From Planctomycetota bacterium (GTDB lineage: Bacteria > Planctomycetota > UBA8742 > UBA2392): a DNA stretch of 64,000 nucleotides. Both the position numbers and the translations under genes were made by a program. Of the stretch, positions 37,382 to 47,417 are shown piece after piece. The DNA lies in assembly GCA_020849795.1 (NCBI GenBank), contig JADZFR010000036.1:36673-100672 (forward strand), read 5' to 3'. The stretch's first letter is position 1, and each line of letters opens with the position of its first letter. The notes under the pieces are model-generated. The model made no database searches. It worked only from the letters and a program-made list of their open reading frames with translations, and was not told the DNA's origin.

Positions 37382-38629
37382 ATGTCGGGTCCGCACAATG
37401 CCCCGGGCAGTAACCCCTACCTGCGCCAGCCCAGCGGCGCACAACCCGCCACAAGCCAGCAGGGCTGGGGAAAAGGTGGATGGGAAGGCGACCAGGCCGC
37501 TGAACCCGCGCCGCGCTACGCCGACCAGGGCGGCAACGCGTTCGCCAGCTCGGGCCTGATGAACCAGCTGCTCGAGATTGCGGAAAGCGAAGACGCGTCT
37601 GACTTGCACCTGTGTGCGGGCGCACCGCCCGTGCTGCGCATCCATGGCCGACTCGTGCCCGTTGAGGCGAAAGTGCTTACGCCCGACGACACCGAGGCTG
37701 CCCTGCGCATCATTCTGTCGGACCGCGACATGGAGCGCTTCTACGAGCATCGCGCGATTGACTGCACGCACACCACGCCCGATGGCAAGGGCCGCTTTCG
37801 TGTCAGCGCGTACGTCCAGCGCGGCGCGGTCACGGTCGTGTACCGGCGTATTCCGAGCGACGTCAAGCCGTTCAACAGCCTGGGCCTGCCGCCCGCCTGC
37901 GCCAAGCTGCACACGCTGAAAGACGGCATGATCCTGTGCGTGGGCCCCACGGGCTGCGGTAAATCCACGACGCTGGCCACGATCATCGACCAGATCAACG
38001 AGAACTTTAACTACAACATCATCACGATCGAAGACCCGATTGAGTTCGTGCACCGCCACAAGCGCAGCCTGGTCAACCAGCGCGAACTTTACAGCGACAC
38101 CAACAGCTTCGGCGAGGCGCTGCACTTTGCGCTGCGCGAAGACCCCAACGTCATCATGGTCGGCGAAATGCGCGACCTTGAAACGATGCGCACCGCCATC
38201 ACCGCCGCCGAGACGGGCCACTTGGTGCTGAGCACCCTGCACGCGATTGACTGCATTTCCACCATCGACCGCATGTGCGCCATGTTCCCGACCGAGGAAC
38301 AGGAATATGTGCGCATGCAGCTTTCCATGGTGCTGCGCGCTGTCATTGCCCAGCGCCTGATGCCCACCAAGAATGAAGACAAGCGCGTGATGGTGGCCGA
38401 GTTCATGCTGGTCACGCCGGGCATTGCCAACATGATTCGCCAGGGCCAGCAGGCGCTGATTTACCAGGCACTCGAGACCGGCGCCTCGGCGGGCATGATC
38501 AGCTTCGACAAGGCGCTGGTCAACATGGCGCGCAAGGGCCTGATTGACCCTGACCTCGCCATTCGCCAGGCCCGCCACCAAAAGGGCGTGGCCGAAGCGC
38601 TGGGCAAGGCGTCGGTACTCAAGACATGA
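37382..38629 (+). CDS. pilT: PilT-like twitching-motility/type IV pilus ATPase
   Basis: 415-residue cytoplasmic hexameric ATPase. N-terminal 60 residues are a Gly/Pro/Gln-rich extension; then the PAS-like N-domain; Walker A G-P-T-G-C-G-K-S-T at 188-196; Walker B with V-G-E-M-R-D-L-E-T; His-box H-L-V-L-S-T-L-H. GEMRDLET is typical of PilT retraction ATPases rather than GspE/PilB assembly ones, though the retraction-specific A-I-R-N-L-I region was not checked. AGGAG precedes the ATG by 6 nt. Overlaps the cysteine desulfurase start by 4 bp. Confidence 0.9.
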   Translation: MSGPHNAPGSNPYLRQPSGAQPATSQQGWGKGGWEGDQAAEPAPRYADQGGNAFASSGLMNQLLEIAESEDASDLHLCAGAPPVLRIHGRLVPVEAKVLTPDDTEAALRIILSDRDMERFYEHRAIDCTHTTPDGKGRFRVSAYVQRGAVTVVYRRIPSDVKPFNSLGLPPACAKLHTLKDGMILCVGPTGCGKSTTLATIIDQINENFNYNIITIEDPIEFVHRHKRSLVNQRELYSDTNSFGEALHFALREDPNVIMVGEMRDLETMRTAITAAETGHLVLSTLHAIDCISTIDRMCAMFPTEEQEYVRMQLSMVLRAVIAQRLMPTKNEDKRVMVAEFMLVTPGIANMIRQGQQALIYQALETGASAGMISFDKALVNMARKGLIDPDLAIRQARHQKGVAEALGKASVLKT

Positions 38630-39780
38630 TCAACTTCGACAACAACGCCACGACCCCCGTGGACGAATCGGTCCTGCAAGAGCTGATTCGCGCCACCCGC
38701 GAATTCTCGGGCAACACAAGCTCGGGCCACTCCCTGGGCAACGCAGCCGGAAAGTACCTGCGCGACCTGCGCGAGCGTGTTGCCAAAGTCCTCAATGCCG
38801 CCGACGCCGACGAGATCGTCTTCACCAGCGGCGGCACCGAAAGCGACAACGCCGCCGTGCGCGGCATCGGCTGGGCCATGCAGGCCAAGGGCCGCAACGG
38901 GCTGGTCACCAGCGCCATTGAACATCGCGCGGTGCTGAATCCGTGCGAGTGGCTTGGCAGGCACGGCTTCAAGGTGACCGTGCTGCCGGTGGACACCGAT
39001 GGTGTCGTGGATATGGCCGCGGCCAAGGCCGCCATCGGCCCGGGCACGGCGCTGGTCAGCGTGATGATTGCCAACAACGAAATCGGCACCATCCAGCCGA
39101 TCCAGCAGCTGGCCAAACTGGCCCATGACGCCGGCGCGGTGATTCACAGCGACGCGGTGCAGGCGATCGGCAAAATGCCTGTCGACGTGCGGGCGCTGGG
39201 CGTGGACAGCATCAGCCTGTCGGCGCACAAGTTCTACGGCCCCAAGGGCGTGGGCGTCCTGTACCTGAAAAAAGACACGCCCTACGACTGCTTCATGCTG
39301 GGCGGCACGCACGAGGGCGGGCGGCGCGCCGGCACGGTGCCGCTGCCGCAGATTGCCGCACTGACCGTGGCGCTGGAGCTGGCCGAGAAAAAGCGCCGCG
39401 AAAAGGGCGCATGGCTTGAGGGCCTGCGCGACCAGCTCGTGCGCGAACTGCTGGCCAAGGTGCCGGGCACGCACGTCAACGGAGACCTAGCCAAGACCAC
39501 GATCAACACCGCCAGCATTCGTTTTGACGGCGTCTATGGCGGCCACCTGCTGCGCGAAATGGACAAGCAGGGCATCCTCGCCAGCGCCGGCAGCGCGTGC
39601 ATGTGGGAAATCACCAGGCCAAGCCATGTGCTCACGGCACTCGGCCTCACCGACGAAGAAGGCAGCGGCACGATCCGGTTCAGCCTTGGCTTCGCCAACA
39701 CCGCCCAGGAAGTGACGCAGGTGGCGGACAAGCTGGCGCAGCTGGTGCCTGCGTTGCGCCGCCAGCCTGCAGCCCTGTAA
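38626..39780 (+). CDS. Cysteine desulfurase (IscS/NifS family)
   Basis: 384-residue PLP enzyme releasing sulfur (or selenium) from cysteine as a protein persulfide. PLP Lys K202 is in S-L-S-A-H-K, cofactor-contacting H100, D176 and Q179 are in place, and the active-site Cys325 is in A-G-S-A-C-M-W-E-I. The Cys loop is short, C-M-W-E rather than the classical C-S-S-G. Overlaps pilT by 4 bp (ATGA), implying translational coupling of functionally unrelated genes. Could supply S for Fe-S, tRNA thiolation or selenium delivery; no iscU or sufB is near. Confidence 0.92.
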   Translation: MINFDNNATTPVDESVLQELIRATREFSGNTSSGHSLGNAAGKYLRDLRERVAKVLNAADADEIVFTSGGTESDNAAVRGIGWAMQAKGRNGLVTSAIEHRAVLNPCEWLGRHGFKVTVLPVDTDGVVDMAAAKAAIGPGTALVSVMIANNEIGTIQPIQQLAKLAHDAGAVIHSDAVQAIGKMPVDVRALGVDSISLSAHKFYGPKGVGVLYLKKDTPYDCFMLGGTHEGGRRAGTVPLPQIAALTVALELAEKKRREKGAWLEGLRDQLVRELLAKVPGTHVNGDLAKTTINTASIRFDGVYGGHLLREMDKQGILASAGSACMWEITRPSHVLTALGLTDEEGSGTIRFSLGFANTAQEVTQVADKLAQLVPALRRQPAAL

Positions 39781-39850
39781 GCTCGACAAGTCCAGTGTCA
39801 TTTCCCGCCCCGAACCCGCACGGCAAACGTATCCTGCGGTTGGTGAACCC

Positions 39851-42800
39851 ATGACGAAACTGCTGCCGCTTGCGCTACTGCTGGCGCTGGTCCCGACCAC
39901 TTTCGCCCCCGCGCAAGATGCGCCCAGGGCGCAGAAGACCCTGCTGATCTCGCCCGACGAGCTCGCCCTGTGGCAAGCCTGGATGCGCGCCGACATGCGC
40001 GGCACCTACACGCTCGCCCAGCGCCTGCTCGAAAACACCGAGCCCGGCCGCGCCGACATGCCCGCAGTGGCCGCCTTGCAGGCACGCGCAGCCGACGAAC
40101 TGGGCTGGCACGCGGCCCATGCCCGCGACCTGCAGTCATTGATCGAAATCCGCGATGGCGACTCAACGGCAGACACGCTGCGCTGGCTGCGCCTGCAACG
40201 CCTCAAGCGCCTCGGCGACGTGGCCGCCATCACCGCAGAGGCCGGGCAGCTCAACTTTCTCACGGGCTGGCACGTGGCCGGCCCATTCCCGAACGACCGC
40301 GGCCAGGGCTTTGAAGACGTGCAGCAGCCCGAGGAAGACCTTGACCTGTCCGCCGAGTACACCGGCAAAGAGGGCCAGCCCGTCACATGGCGGGCCTTGC
40401 CCGTCAAGCCGCTTGACGGCGTGATTGACCTCGGCGCGATGCTGCGCCCCAAGGACGAAGCGACGGCGTTCCTTCTGACAGCCATCTGGTGCGACGAGGC
40501 AGCAGACGGCGACTTTCGCGTGGGGTCAGAAGAGTCGATCAAGCTGTGGCGCCTGAACACAGACGGCGACCACGACGAACATCCGCTGGGCGCGCCGCGG
40601 CTGGAAAGCCAAGCCGAACGCGAACTGGGCTTCGACCAGGACAACACCAACCCGATCGCCCTGGCCAAGGGCTGGAACGTCATCCTGTTGAAGGCCGGCA
40701 ACAGCGACACGGGCTGGCGGCTGCATGTGCGCCTGGATTGCGCAGGCACGTGGCGCGAAGCGGCAAACAGCGACGAGCTGGCGGCAGCGTTGGCGGAAAG
40801 CAGCAACGCCGCGCGTGGCGCCGAAACCAGCCCGGCAATCCGCGACCCAGAGCTGTTCCGCGATGCTTACCGCGAGTTGCTGCTGCCGCGCCTTGACCGC
40901 ACCAGCAGCCTGCCGCGCCGCCACATGGACAAGGCGCTGGAGCAGTTCCGCGCCGCGCTGGCCGCGTTGCCTGCCGGCGAAAGCGGACAGTACGATGCCG
41001 AGCACGCGGTGCTCTGCTATGTCGCGGCATGGGCCAACCGCAGCAGTGCCTCGGTGGCGGCGGGCCGCGAAGAGAACCGGCGCAGGGTGCTGCTGAAGCA
41101 GTGTATCGAGCTCGACCCGCTGGCGGCTCGGGCCGCGCTGGAGCTCTCGCAGTACTACACCACCACGTTTGGCAACCCCGAACTCGCCGACCAGTACGCG
41201 CAAGCTGCAGTCAAAGCCGCCCCGCATTGGATTGAGGCGCGGCTCTACGCGGCGCGCGTGGTGCAGATGAAGAACCTGGACATTGAGGTCGAGCGTGAAC
41301 TCGCCAGGCTGCTGCAGCAGCATCCGGACAACCCCGCCGTGCTGCGCTACAGCGCCTACTACGCGGGCCTGCGCAAAGACTATGCCCTCAGCAACGAGCT
41401 GTTTGCCAAGGCGCTTGCCGCCGACCATTCTGACAGCTACGCGCGCGACCGGTTGATTGAGCGCGCCGTGCAGCGCGGCGACCTGAAGACCGCAACCCGG
41501 CACGCACAGGACGCGCGCAAGCTGAACCCCTTTGACATTGACGCGGCAAGGCAACTGGCCGAACTGCACTACTCGGCAAGCCGCTATTCGCTGGCCGAGC
41601 GCGAACTCCATGCGGCGCTGAAAATCGCACCCCGCGACGACGGCTTGCTTGAGCTGCTGGGATGCGTGTACGCGAGCTGGGCCGACAGCGACGAGACCCG
41701 CAGCACCGAGCTGCGCGAGAAATCGCTTGAGGCATTCCGCAGCGCGCTCGATGCCAACGCGCGCCGCGAAGACATTGAACGCTACCTTGAGTTCATTGAC
41801 GGCGCACAGCCGCCGTTTGAGACCGCGCTGCAACTCAGCATCGAAGACCGGCTGCGCGCGGCACTGGAGTCGCCGGTAGACGGCGACAACCCGTACGAGG
41901 TCGTGTTTCGCGAAGAAATCGTCGTCGTCAATGAAGACGGCACGACCGCAACCTATACCCAGGAAGCCTACCGCATCACCAACGACCGCGGGCGCGACTG
42001 GCTCAGCAGTATCCGCGTGCCGGCCTGGAGCGGCCAGCAGGGCCGCTGCGTCCATGCCGAGCTGTGGCGCGCCGACGGCGAACGTGAACAGGGGCGCCGC
42101 TCGCGCTGGGCCGCCAGCTTTCCGCCGCTCGAGATCGGCGACATCGTTCACGTGCGCTTTCGCGTCACCGACCGCGAGCAGAGCTTCTTCGGCGACTTCT
42201 ATGGCACGCGCGAGATTCTGGCTGACTACGTGCCGATCAAGGAGTTGCGCCTGTGCTGGGTGCTGCCCAAGGGCCGCAAGTTCCACGAGTACCGCACGCT
42301 CGGCGCCCCGGCCCGCACCGAGAGCGAAGTGCAAGGCCGCATCGTCTGGACCTACACCGCGTCTGACATCCCGCGTCTGCCCGATGAGCCCTACGCGCCG
42401 CCCGCAGAACAGCGCGCCCCCACCGTGCAACTCAGCACCTACGGCGACTGGAAAGAGTTCGGGCGCTGGTACCACAACCTGATCCGCAAGCAGATGGAAC
42501 CGACCCCAGAGATGACCGCCAAGGTCCGCGAACTCACCGCCGGCCTGGCCACCGAGCAGGCCCGCGCCCGCGCCATCTACAACTGGATCGTCACCGAGGT
42601 GCGCTACAACGCCGACTGGCACTTCGGCGTGCACGGCTACAAGCCGTTTTCAGCGGGTGCCGTGTTCGCGCGCTGCATCGGCGACTGCAAGGACAAGGCC
42701 CTGCTGTTCTGCACCATGGCCGGCATCGCGGGCGTGACCGCGCACCCGGTGATCATCAACCTCGAGACCTTTCGCGGCACAGAGGACATCACGCTGCCGA

Positions 42801-43618
42801 TGCCCGCGCACTTCAACCACGCCATCGCCTGCATTGAGTACAGCGACGGCTCGCGCCAATTTGTCGACGGCACGACCACTTACAACGCCTTCGATGAACT
42901 GCCCAGCGGCGACGCCGGCGCATCCGTCATCATTGTGCGCGCCGACGGCGGCGAGCTTGCGAAAGTGCCCGTGCCCGCCGCAGACCAGGACCGCACCACC
43001 GAGAACATCGAAGCCGAGTTCGCTGCCAACGGCGTCTTGAGGCTTCGCGTGACACGCACCGCCGTCGGCGACAGCGCCGCATCCATGCGCGCACGCTACC
43101 TGCGCGAGGGCGACCGCAAACGCCAGCTTGAACGCGAATGGTCCGAGCATTTCGCGGGCGCCACGGTCGAGGACATCAGCGTGGACGGCATCACCGGCCT
43201 CGACGGCAAGCCCGTGCTGCGCTTCACCGTCAATCTTCCGGAGGGCTGGGTCAGCCGTGACGGCGGCACCGAGTTCCGGCTGGCGCTTGACCCCAACGAG
43301 TTCGGCAAGACCGGCTACGCCTCGCTGACCAAGCGCAAGACCGACCTGTTGCTCGCGCCGCCGTTCAGCAAGGAAGTCACGGTCACCTGCAAGCTGCCCG
43401 CGGGCATGAAGGCCACCAACCTGCCCAAGGCGCTTGATCTCAAGCACACCGGCGTGCGCCTGCAGGTCAGCGCTGAAGCCGGCAACGGCACACTCACCAT
43501 CAGGCGCAGCTACGCGATGCTGGGCGGCGTGGTCAAGCCCGACGCGTACGCCGACTTCCGGGCCAAACTCGTTGAGTTCGACAGCGCCGAGGCGCGCACC
43601 ATTCGCCTTACCAAGTAA
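39851..43618 (+). CDS. Giant exported TPR/transglutaminase-like protein (intact triad)
   Basis: 1255 residues with signal peptide (A-P-A-Q cleavage zone near 22). The N-terminal 300 or so residues carry a beta sandwich domain and helical region; a TPR-type helical array spans about 340-650; then a DUF3857-type beta domain (about 690-850); then a transglutaminase-like core with the catalytic triad C946 (G-D-C-K-D-K), H990 and D1006. A beta C-terminus follows. This domain order is typical of DUF3857-transglutaminase proteins in Planctomycetota and Bacteroidetes, presumed periplasmic; substrate unknown. Tandem with a degenerate paralogue 8 bp downstream. Confidence 0.85.
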   Translation: MTKLLPLALLLALVPTTFAPAQDAPRAQKTLLISPDELALWQAWMRADMRGTYTLAQRLLENTEPGRADMPAVAALQARAADELGWHAAHARDLQSLIEIRDGDSTADTLRWLRLQRLKRLGDVAAITAEAGQLNFLTGWHVAGPFPNDRGQGFEDVQQPEEDLDLSAEYTGKEGQPVTWRALPVKPLDGVIDLGAMLRPKDEATAFLLTAIWCDEAADGDFRVGSEESIKLWRLNTDGDHDEHPLGAPRLESQAERELGFDQDNTNPIALAKGWNVILLKAGNSDTGWRLHVRLDCAGTWREAANSDELAAALAESSNAARGAETSPAIRDPELFRDAYRELLLPRLDRTSSLPRRHMDKALEQFRAALAALPAGESGQYDAEHAVLCYVAAWANRSSASVAAGREENRRRVLLKQCIELDPLAARAALELSQYYTTTFGNPELADQYAQAAVKAAPHWIEARLYAARVVQMKNLDIEVERELARLLQQHPDNPAVLRYSAYYAGLRKDYALSNELFAKALAADHSDSYARDRLIERAVQRGDLKTATRHAQDARKLNPFDIDAARQLAELHYSASRYSLAERELHAALKIAPRDDGLLELLGCVYASWADSDETRSTELREKSLEAFRSALDANARREDIERYLEFIDGAQPPFETALQLSIEDRLRAALESPVDGDNPYEVVFREEIVVVNEDGTTATYTQEAYRITNDRGRDWLSSIRVPAWSGQQGRCVHAELWRADGEREQGRRSRWAASFPPLEIGDIVHVRFRVTDREQSFFGDFYGTREILADYVPIKELRLCWVLPKGRKFHEYRTLGAPARTESEVQGRIVWTYTASDIPRLPDEPYAPPAEQRAPTVQLSTYGDWKEFGRWYHNLIRKQMEPTPEMTAKVRELTAGLATEQARARAIYNWIVTEVRYNADWHFGVHGYKPFSAGAVFARCIGDCKDKALLFCTMAGIAGVTAHPVIINLETFRGTEDITLPMPAHFNHAIACIEYSDGSRQFVDGTTTYNAFDELPSGDAGASVIIVRADGGELAKVPVPAADQDRTTENIEAEFAANGVLRLRVTRTAVGDSAASMRARYLREGDRKRQLEREWSEHFAGATVEDISVDGITGLDGKPVLRFTVNLPEGWVSRDGGTEFRLALDPNEFGKTGYASLTKRKTDLLLAPPFSKEVTVTCKLPAGMKATNLPKALDLKHTGVRLQVSAEAGNGTLTIRRSYAMLGGVVKPDAYADFRAKLVEFDSAEARTIRLTK

Positions 43619-43626
43619 GGAACAAC

Positions 43627-46600
43627 ATGAGCCTGATCCGGAACTGGGGCAGCATGCGACTGATGGCGGCTTTGCTGCTGCTGGCACCTGCGTGCCTGTC
43701 GGCGCAGCACGTTGAAGCTGACCTGAAAGCCTACGAGCGCGTGTTTCTTGACCCGGCTTTGCTGACCGCCGACTACGACACGCACCTGCAAACCCTGTTG
43801 TCGGTGATCGATGCCGCGCCCGCGTCGGCCCCGGCAGTCACTGCATTGCGGCGCGCGCTGAAGCTGGAGGACCAGTGCGCCAGCATGCAGCCGCTGTATC
43901 ACTGGCTGGAAGCGAAGGCGCGTGAAGACTTCAAGGGCTGCGGCGCAGACTCAGGCGACTATGTGCAGGCGTACACCCAGCTTGCGCGAAAGTACGCGCC
44001 GGACCTGCTGTGGCACGAAGTCGCGCGAAAGCGCCGCGGCATCACCGAGTGGGCCTTCATCGGCCCGTTTGTGGAGGGCTCGACCACCTCCCACGACGAC
44101 ACCTTTTCGCCTGAAGTCATGCTCGACTTTGATGCCACCTGCGGCGGCGCTTACGGCGACCTGCGCTGGGGGCCGCTGCGCCACGACGACCCGCTGTCAA
44201 GCCGCGTTGACCTGTGGACCCAGCAGCGCTGGAGCGGCACCGGCTATTACCTTGCAACCGCGCTGGTCAGCGACAGCGACCGCGAACTGTACCTGCGCAT
44301 GGAAACGCCCGGCTCTGCCAAGCTGTGGTTGAACGGCGCGTACCTGCTGAATGTCGATGCGCGCAACCAGGACTGGCCGCAGTTGTGGCTGCCGCTGCAA
44401 CTCAAGCGCGGGCGGAACCTGCTGCTGGTCAAGGTCAGTGGCTTGAACGCCGTCAGCGCCTGGCTGCGCACCCAGGACGGCGCGATCCCCGGCGGCGTGG
44501 TGGCGATGACACCCAGGGCCGGCGACGCGCGCATGCCGGTCAAGGGCGGCAACCCGGCGCTGCAGGAGCGCGCGAACCCTGAGTCCGAACGCCTCGGAAA
44601 ACTGCATGACGCCGCAGTCAAGTTGGGCGGCCGATACCCCGGCGTGGCGCTGCTCGCGGCGATCTCCGCCTACAGCGCCCACAGCATGAGCTGGCGCATG
44701 GGCGAAGCCCTTGACCGCGCGCGCACCGCACTGCCCGACGAGCCGCTGGCCCAGCTTGAAGTCCTGCGCCATCTCGACGCCAGCCCGCTGCACAGCGCCA
44801 GCGACCGCCGCCGCCTGCGGGTCGAGATGACCGGCCGCCTGCTGGCAGCAGACCCGACGCTGCTGCCAGCAGTCTTTGAGAAGGCAAAGCTGCTGGCCGA
44901 AGACCAGCGCTTTCGCGACGCGGCGACCTTGCTTGAGAAGGCCCGCGAGACCCACGCCGACAACTGGCGCATCAGCCTGGCGCTCGCCGACGTTTACAAG
45001 GACGCTGACTGGCGCAGCGAGTGGCTGCGCGAACTGCGGCGCAATGCCGCCCCCCCGGCACGCGACGCCATCCCCGTGCTGCGGGCCACGGTTCGGCACT
45101 ATGCGACCCACCACGAGCTTGCCAAACGCGCCGCCACGGAGCGCCGCCTGCTTGCCCTGTTGCCCGGCGACCGGGACGCGATGCTGGGCCTGTGCCAGAC
45201 CCTCTTGCGCACCGGCGACAGCGCCGAGGCGCTGAAACTGGCCCGCCAACTCGCCCTGGCCGACCCCGGCAACAACGGCGCGCTCGAGAACCTGGCCGAA
45301 GTGCTGGTTGCCAACGGCCGCCTGGATGAAGCCGTGCAGGTGTATGAGCAGCTTGCAAAGCGATCCGCACGGCCGGAAGAGTTCTGGCAGGACGCCGCCC
45401 GCGCCTGTCTGCAGTTGGGCCGCGAAGCGCCCGCGATCGGCCTGCTGGAACGGTCGCTGGAGGCAGCGCCCGGCCAGCACGGCACGCGCCGCCAGTTGCA
45501 GCGCATGCGCGGCCAAAGCGAAGACTTCTGGAGCAGCCACGCCCTGACGTGGGACGAGATCATGAAGCACGACGTCAGCAGCGAACAGTTCCCCCGCGCG
45601 GACAGCGCCCTGCTGCTGGACGAATCGATCGAACTGGTCTACCCGGACGGCAGCTCGATCAACTACGTTCACACGGTGCGCAAGATCCTGACGCAGGACG
45701 GCGTCGATGAGCGCGGCAAAGAGCGCATCCCCGGCGAACTCTTTACCGCCCGCACCATCCTGCCCGACGGCACTGTGCTGGAGCCGATCTCGCAAGCCGA
45801 CGGGCTGGTCGAGTTTCCGGGGGTCAAGGTCGGGTGCTATCTGGATGTTGCCTACCTGACACGCAGCGACGGCGGCCCCCACCGCACGCTGGACGGCAAC
45901 CGCTTCTACTTCAATGACACCGAGCTGCGCTCGCCGTTTGCCATCAGCCGCTGGGTGTTGATCGCGCCCGAGAAGCTGCGCCTGAACTTTGTGTACCACA
46001 ACATGACGCCCCAGGACCCCGGCGTCACCGTCACACAGAAGAATCAGGGCGGCAGCGTCGTGCGCGTGTGGGACGTGCGCAACCCGAACCACCCCGAGTA
46101 CGAGCCGTTCATGCCGTCTCCGCTCGAGTTCATCCCGTGGGTCGAAGCCGCGATTGCCCACGACTGGCGCGAGCGCGCCCGCCGCGCCGGTGACGAAGGG
46201 CTGCGCGACACGCGCGTGACCGAACTGATCCGGGCACGCGCCGGGCAGCTGACCAAGGGGCTCAGCGATGACCGCGCCAAAGCTGAGGCGATCTACGATT
46301 GGGTCAACGCCACGTTTGTTGCCGAGGGCGAGGCATGGAACGCCCACCAGGCCCTGAATGCCGGCGCGGGCGACCGCCAGCAGGTGTTTGTCGCACTGTG
46401 CAGCGCAGCCGGCATCCGGCTTGGCTTCGCGCTGGCCGACGCGGCGCCGCCCTACAAGATGGTTGACCCGGAAGACCTGTCGCGGCCGCGCTGGAACCAC
46501 CCGCGCGACACCGACTTTGACCACTTTCTGTGCGTGGTGTGGGACGGCGACACGCCGGTGTTCATTGACATGCAAGGCCGTTTGCGGCCCTTCGGCGCGC

Positions 46601-47331
46601 TTTCCGGCCGACTGTCGCGCGCGCCCGCGGTACTGTGGCGCGACCATGGCTATGAGCTGATTCACCTGCCCGGCGGCGACCGCGAGTCTGACCGCTTCGA
46701 GAACCGCACGCGCATTGAACTTGCCGCCGACGGCAGCGCGAAGCTGACCGGCAGCATCACCATTCGGGGCGAGCGCGCGTACGACCTGAAAGAGACGCTG
46801 CGCAACACGCCCTATGAGCAGCAATGCCAGCAGCTTGAGGAAGAGGTCGCGGGGGCATTCCCCGGTTTCTCGGTCGACGAGTGCCGCTTTCCGCAGTTGG
46901 CAGACGTGCACCAGCCGCTGCTGCGCGAGTTTGACGGCAGCGTCAAGGGCATGGCACGCGTGCAGGGCGATGCGCTGACGCTGGAGCTGCCGGGGGAAAA
47001 GCTGGGTCGCCTGCTGTCGGTGCTGGTCAGCCTGGAGCGCCGCCGCTTTGACCTGGTACTGGACTTTGACCTGGTGCAGACCGACGAGCTGCGCATCAAG
47101 CCACCCGCGGGCTACGCATTTACAAGCATTCCGGATGCGCTGCTGTTCCCGACTGCGCCGCTGGAGTACAGCATGCAGTTCCGCATCGACGCGGGCGAGC
47201 TGGTGATGACCCGCAAGCTGGTGATCGGGCCGGGCCGGTTGCTGCCCGCGGACTACGCCGACGTGGTCGAGCAGGTCAAGCTGATCCGGGCGGCGGAAGC
47301 CGTGAAGTTGAAGCTGGCCAGGACGGAATAG
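43627..47331 (+). CDS. Giant exported TPR/transglutaminase-like paralogue lacking the catalytic Cys
   Basis: 1234 residues, same architecture as the upstream gene (signal peptide ending A-C-L-S-A, TPR middle, DUF3857-type domain, transglutaminase-like core). The core aligns so that G-D-C of the upstream protein is G-D-R917 here; the His (H966 in D-F-D-H-F) and Asp (D981 in F-I-D-M) are kept. It is therefore probably catalytically dead and a binding or regulatory partner of the upstream enzyme. AAGGA precedes the ATG; the 8-bp gap indicates one operon. The following gene is ssrA with its own promoter. Confidence 0.85.
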   Translation: MSLIRNWGSMRLMAALLLLAPACLSAQHVEADLKAYERVFLDPALLTADYDTHLQTLLSVIDAAPASAPAVTALRRALKLEDQCASMQPLYHWLEAKAREDFKGCGADSGDYVQAYTQLARKYAPDLLWHEVARKRRGITEWAFIGPFVEGSTTSHDDTFSPEVMLDFDATCGGAYGDLRWGPLRHDDPLSSRVDLWTQQRWSGTGYYLATALVSDSDRELYLRMETPGSAKLWLNGAYLLNVDARNQDWPQLWLPLQLKRGRNLLLVKVSGLNAVSAWLRTQDGAIPGGVVAMTPRAGDARMPVKGGNPALQERANPESERLGKLHDAAVKLGGRYPGVALLAAISAYSAHSMSWRMGEALDRARTALPDEPLAQLEVLRHLDASPLHSASDRRRLRVEMTGRLLAADPTLLPAVFEKAKLLAEDQRFRDAATLLEKARETHADNWRISLALADVYKDADWRSEWLRELRRNAAPPARDAIPVLRATVRHYATHHELAKRAATERRLLALLPGDRDAMLGLCQTLLRTGDSAEALKLARQLALADPGNNGALENLAEVLVANGRLDEAVQVYEQLAKRSARPEEFWQDAARACLQLGREAPAIGLLERSLEAAPGQHGTRRQLQRMRGQSEDFWSSHALTWDEIMKHDVSSEQFPRADSALLLDESIELVYPDGSSINYVHTVRKILTQDGVDERGKERIPGELFTARTILPDGTVLEPISQADGLVEFPGVKVGCYLDVAYLTRSDGGPHRTLDGNRFYFNDTELRSPFAISRWVLIAPEKLRLNFVYHNMTPQDPGVTVTQKNQGGSVVRVWDVRNPNHPEYEPFMPSPLEFIPWVEAAIAHDWRERARRAGDEGLRDTRVTELIRARAGQLTKGLSDDRAKAEAIYDWVNATFVAEGEAWNAHQALNAGAGDRQQVFVALCSAAGIRLGFALADAAPPYKMVDPEDLSRPRWNHPRDTDFDHFLCVVWDGDTPVFIDMQGRLRPFGALSGRLSRAPAVLWRDHGYELIHLPGGDRESDRFENRTRIELAADGSAKLTGSITIRGERAYDLKETLRNTPYEQQCQQLEEEVAGAFPGFSVDECRFPQLADVHQPLLREFDGSVKGMARVQGDALTLELPGEKLGRLLSVLVSLERRRFDLVLDFDLVQTDELRIKPPAGYAFTSIPDALLFPTAPLEYSMQFRIDAGELVMTRKLVIGPGRLLPADYADVVEQVKLIRAAEAVKLKLARTE

Positions 47332-47367
47332 CCGCGGGCCCGCGCGCGTTACTGTTGACAGGTCAAG

Positions 47368-47396
47368 TTGCCCGCCGGCATGGGCGGTGCTAGACT
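47368..47396 (+). promoter_or_regulatory. Candidate ssrA promoter
   Basis: TTGCCC (47368-47373) and TAGACT (47391-47396) with a 17-bp spacer, about 22 bp before the mature tmRNA 5' end. A TTGACA at 47355-47360 is an alternative -35 but without a matching -10. Confidence 0.5.
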
Positions 47397-47417
47397 TCAG
47401 GCCGGTCTTTGACAACT

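Noticed and set aside
40526..42634. 702-codon minus-strand frame
   Set aside because: Shadow of the first transglutaminase-like gene.
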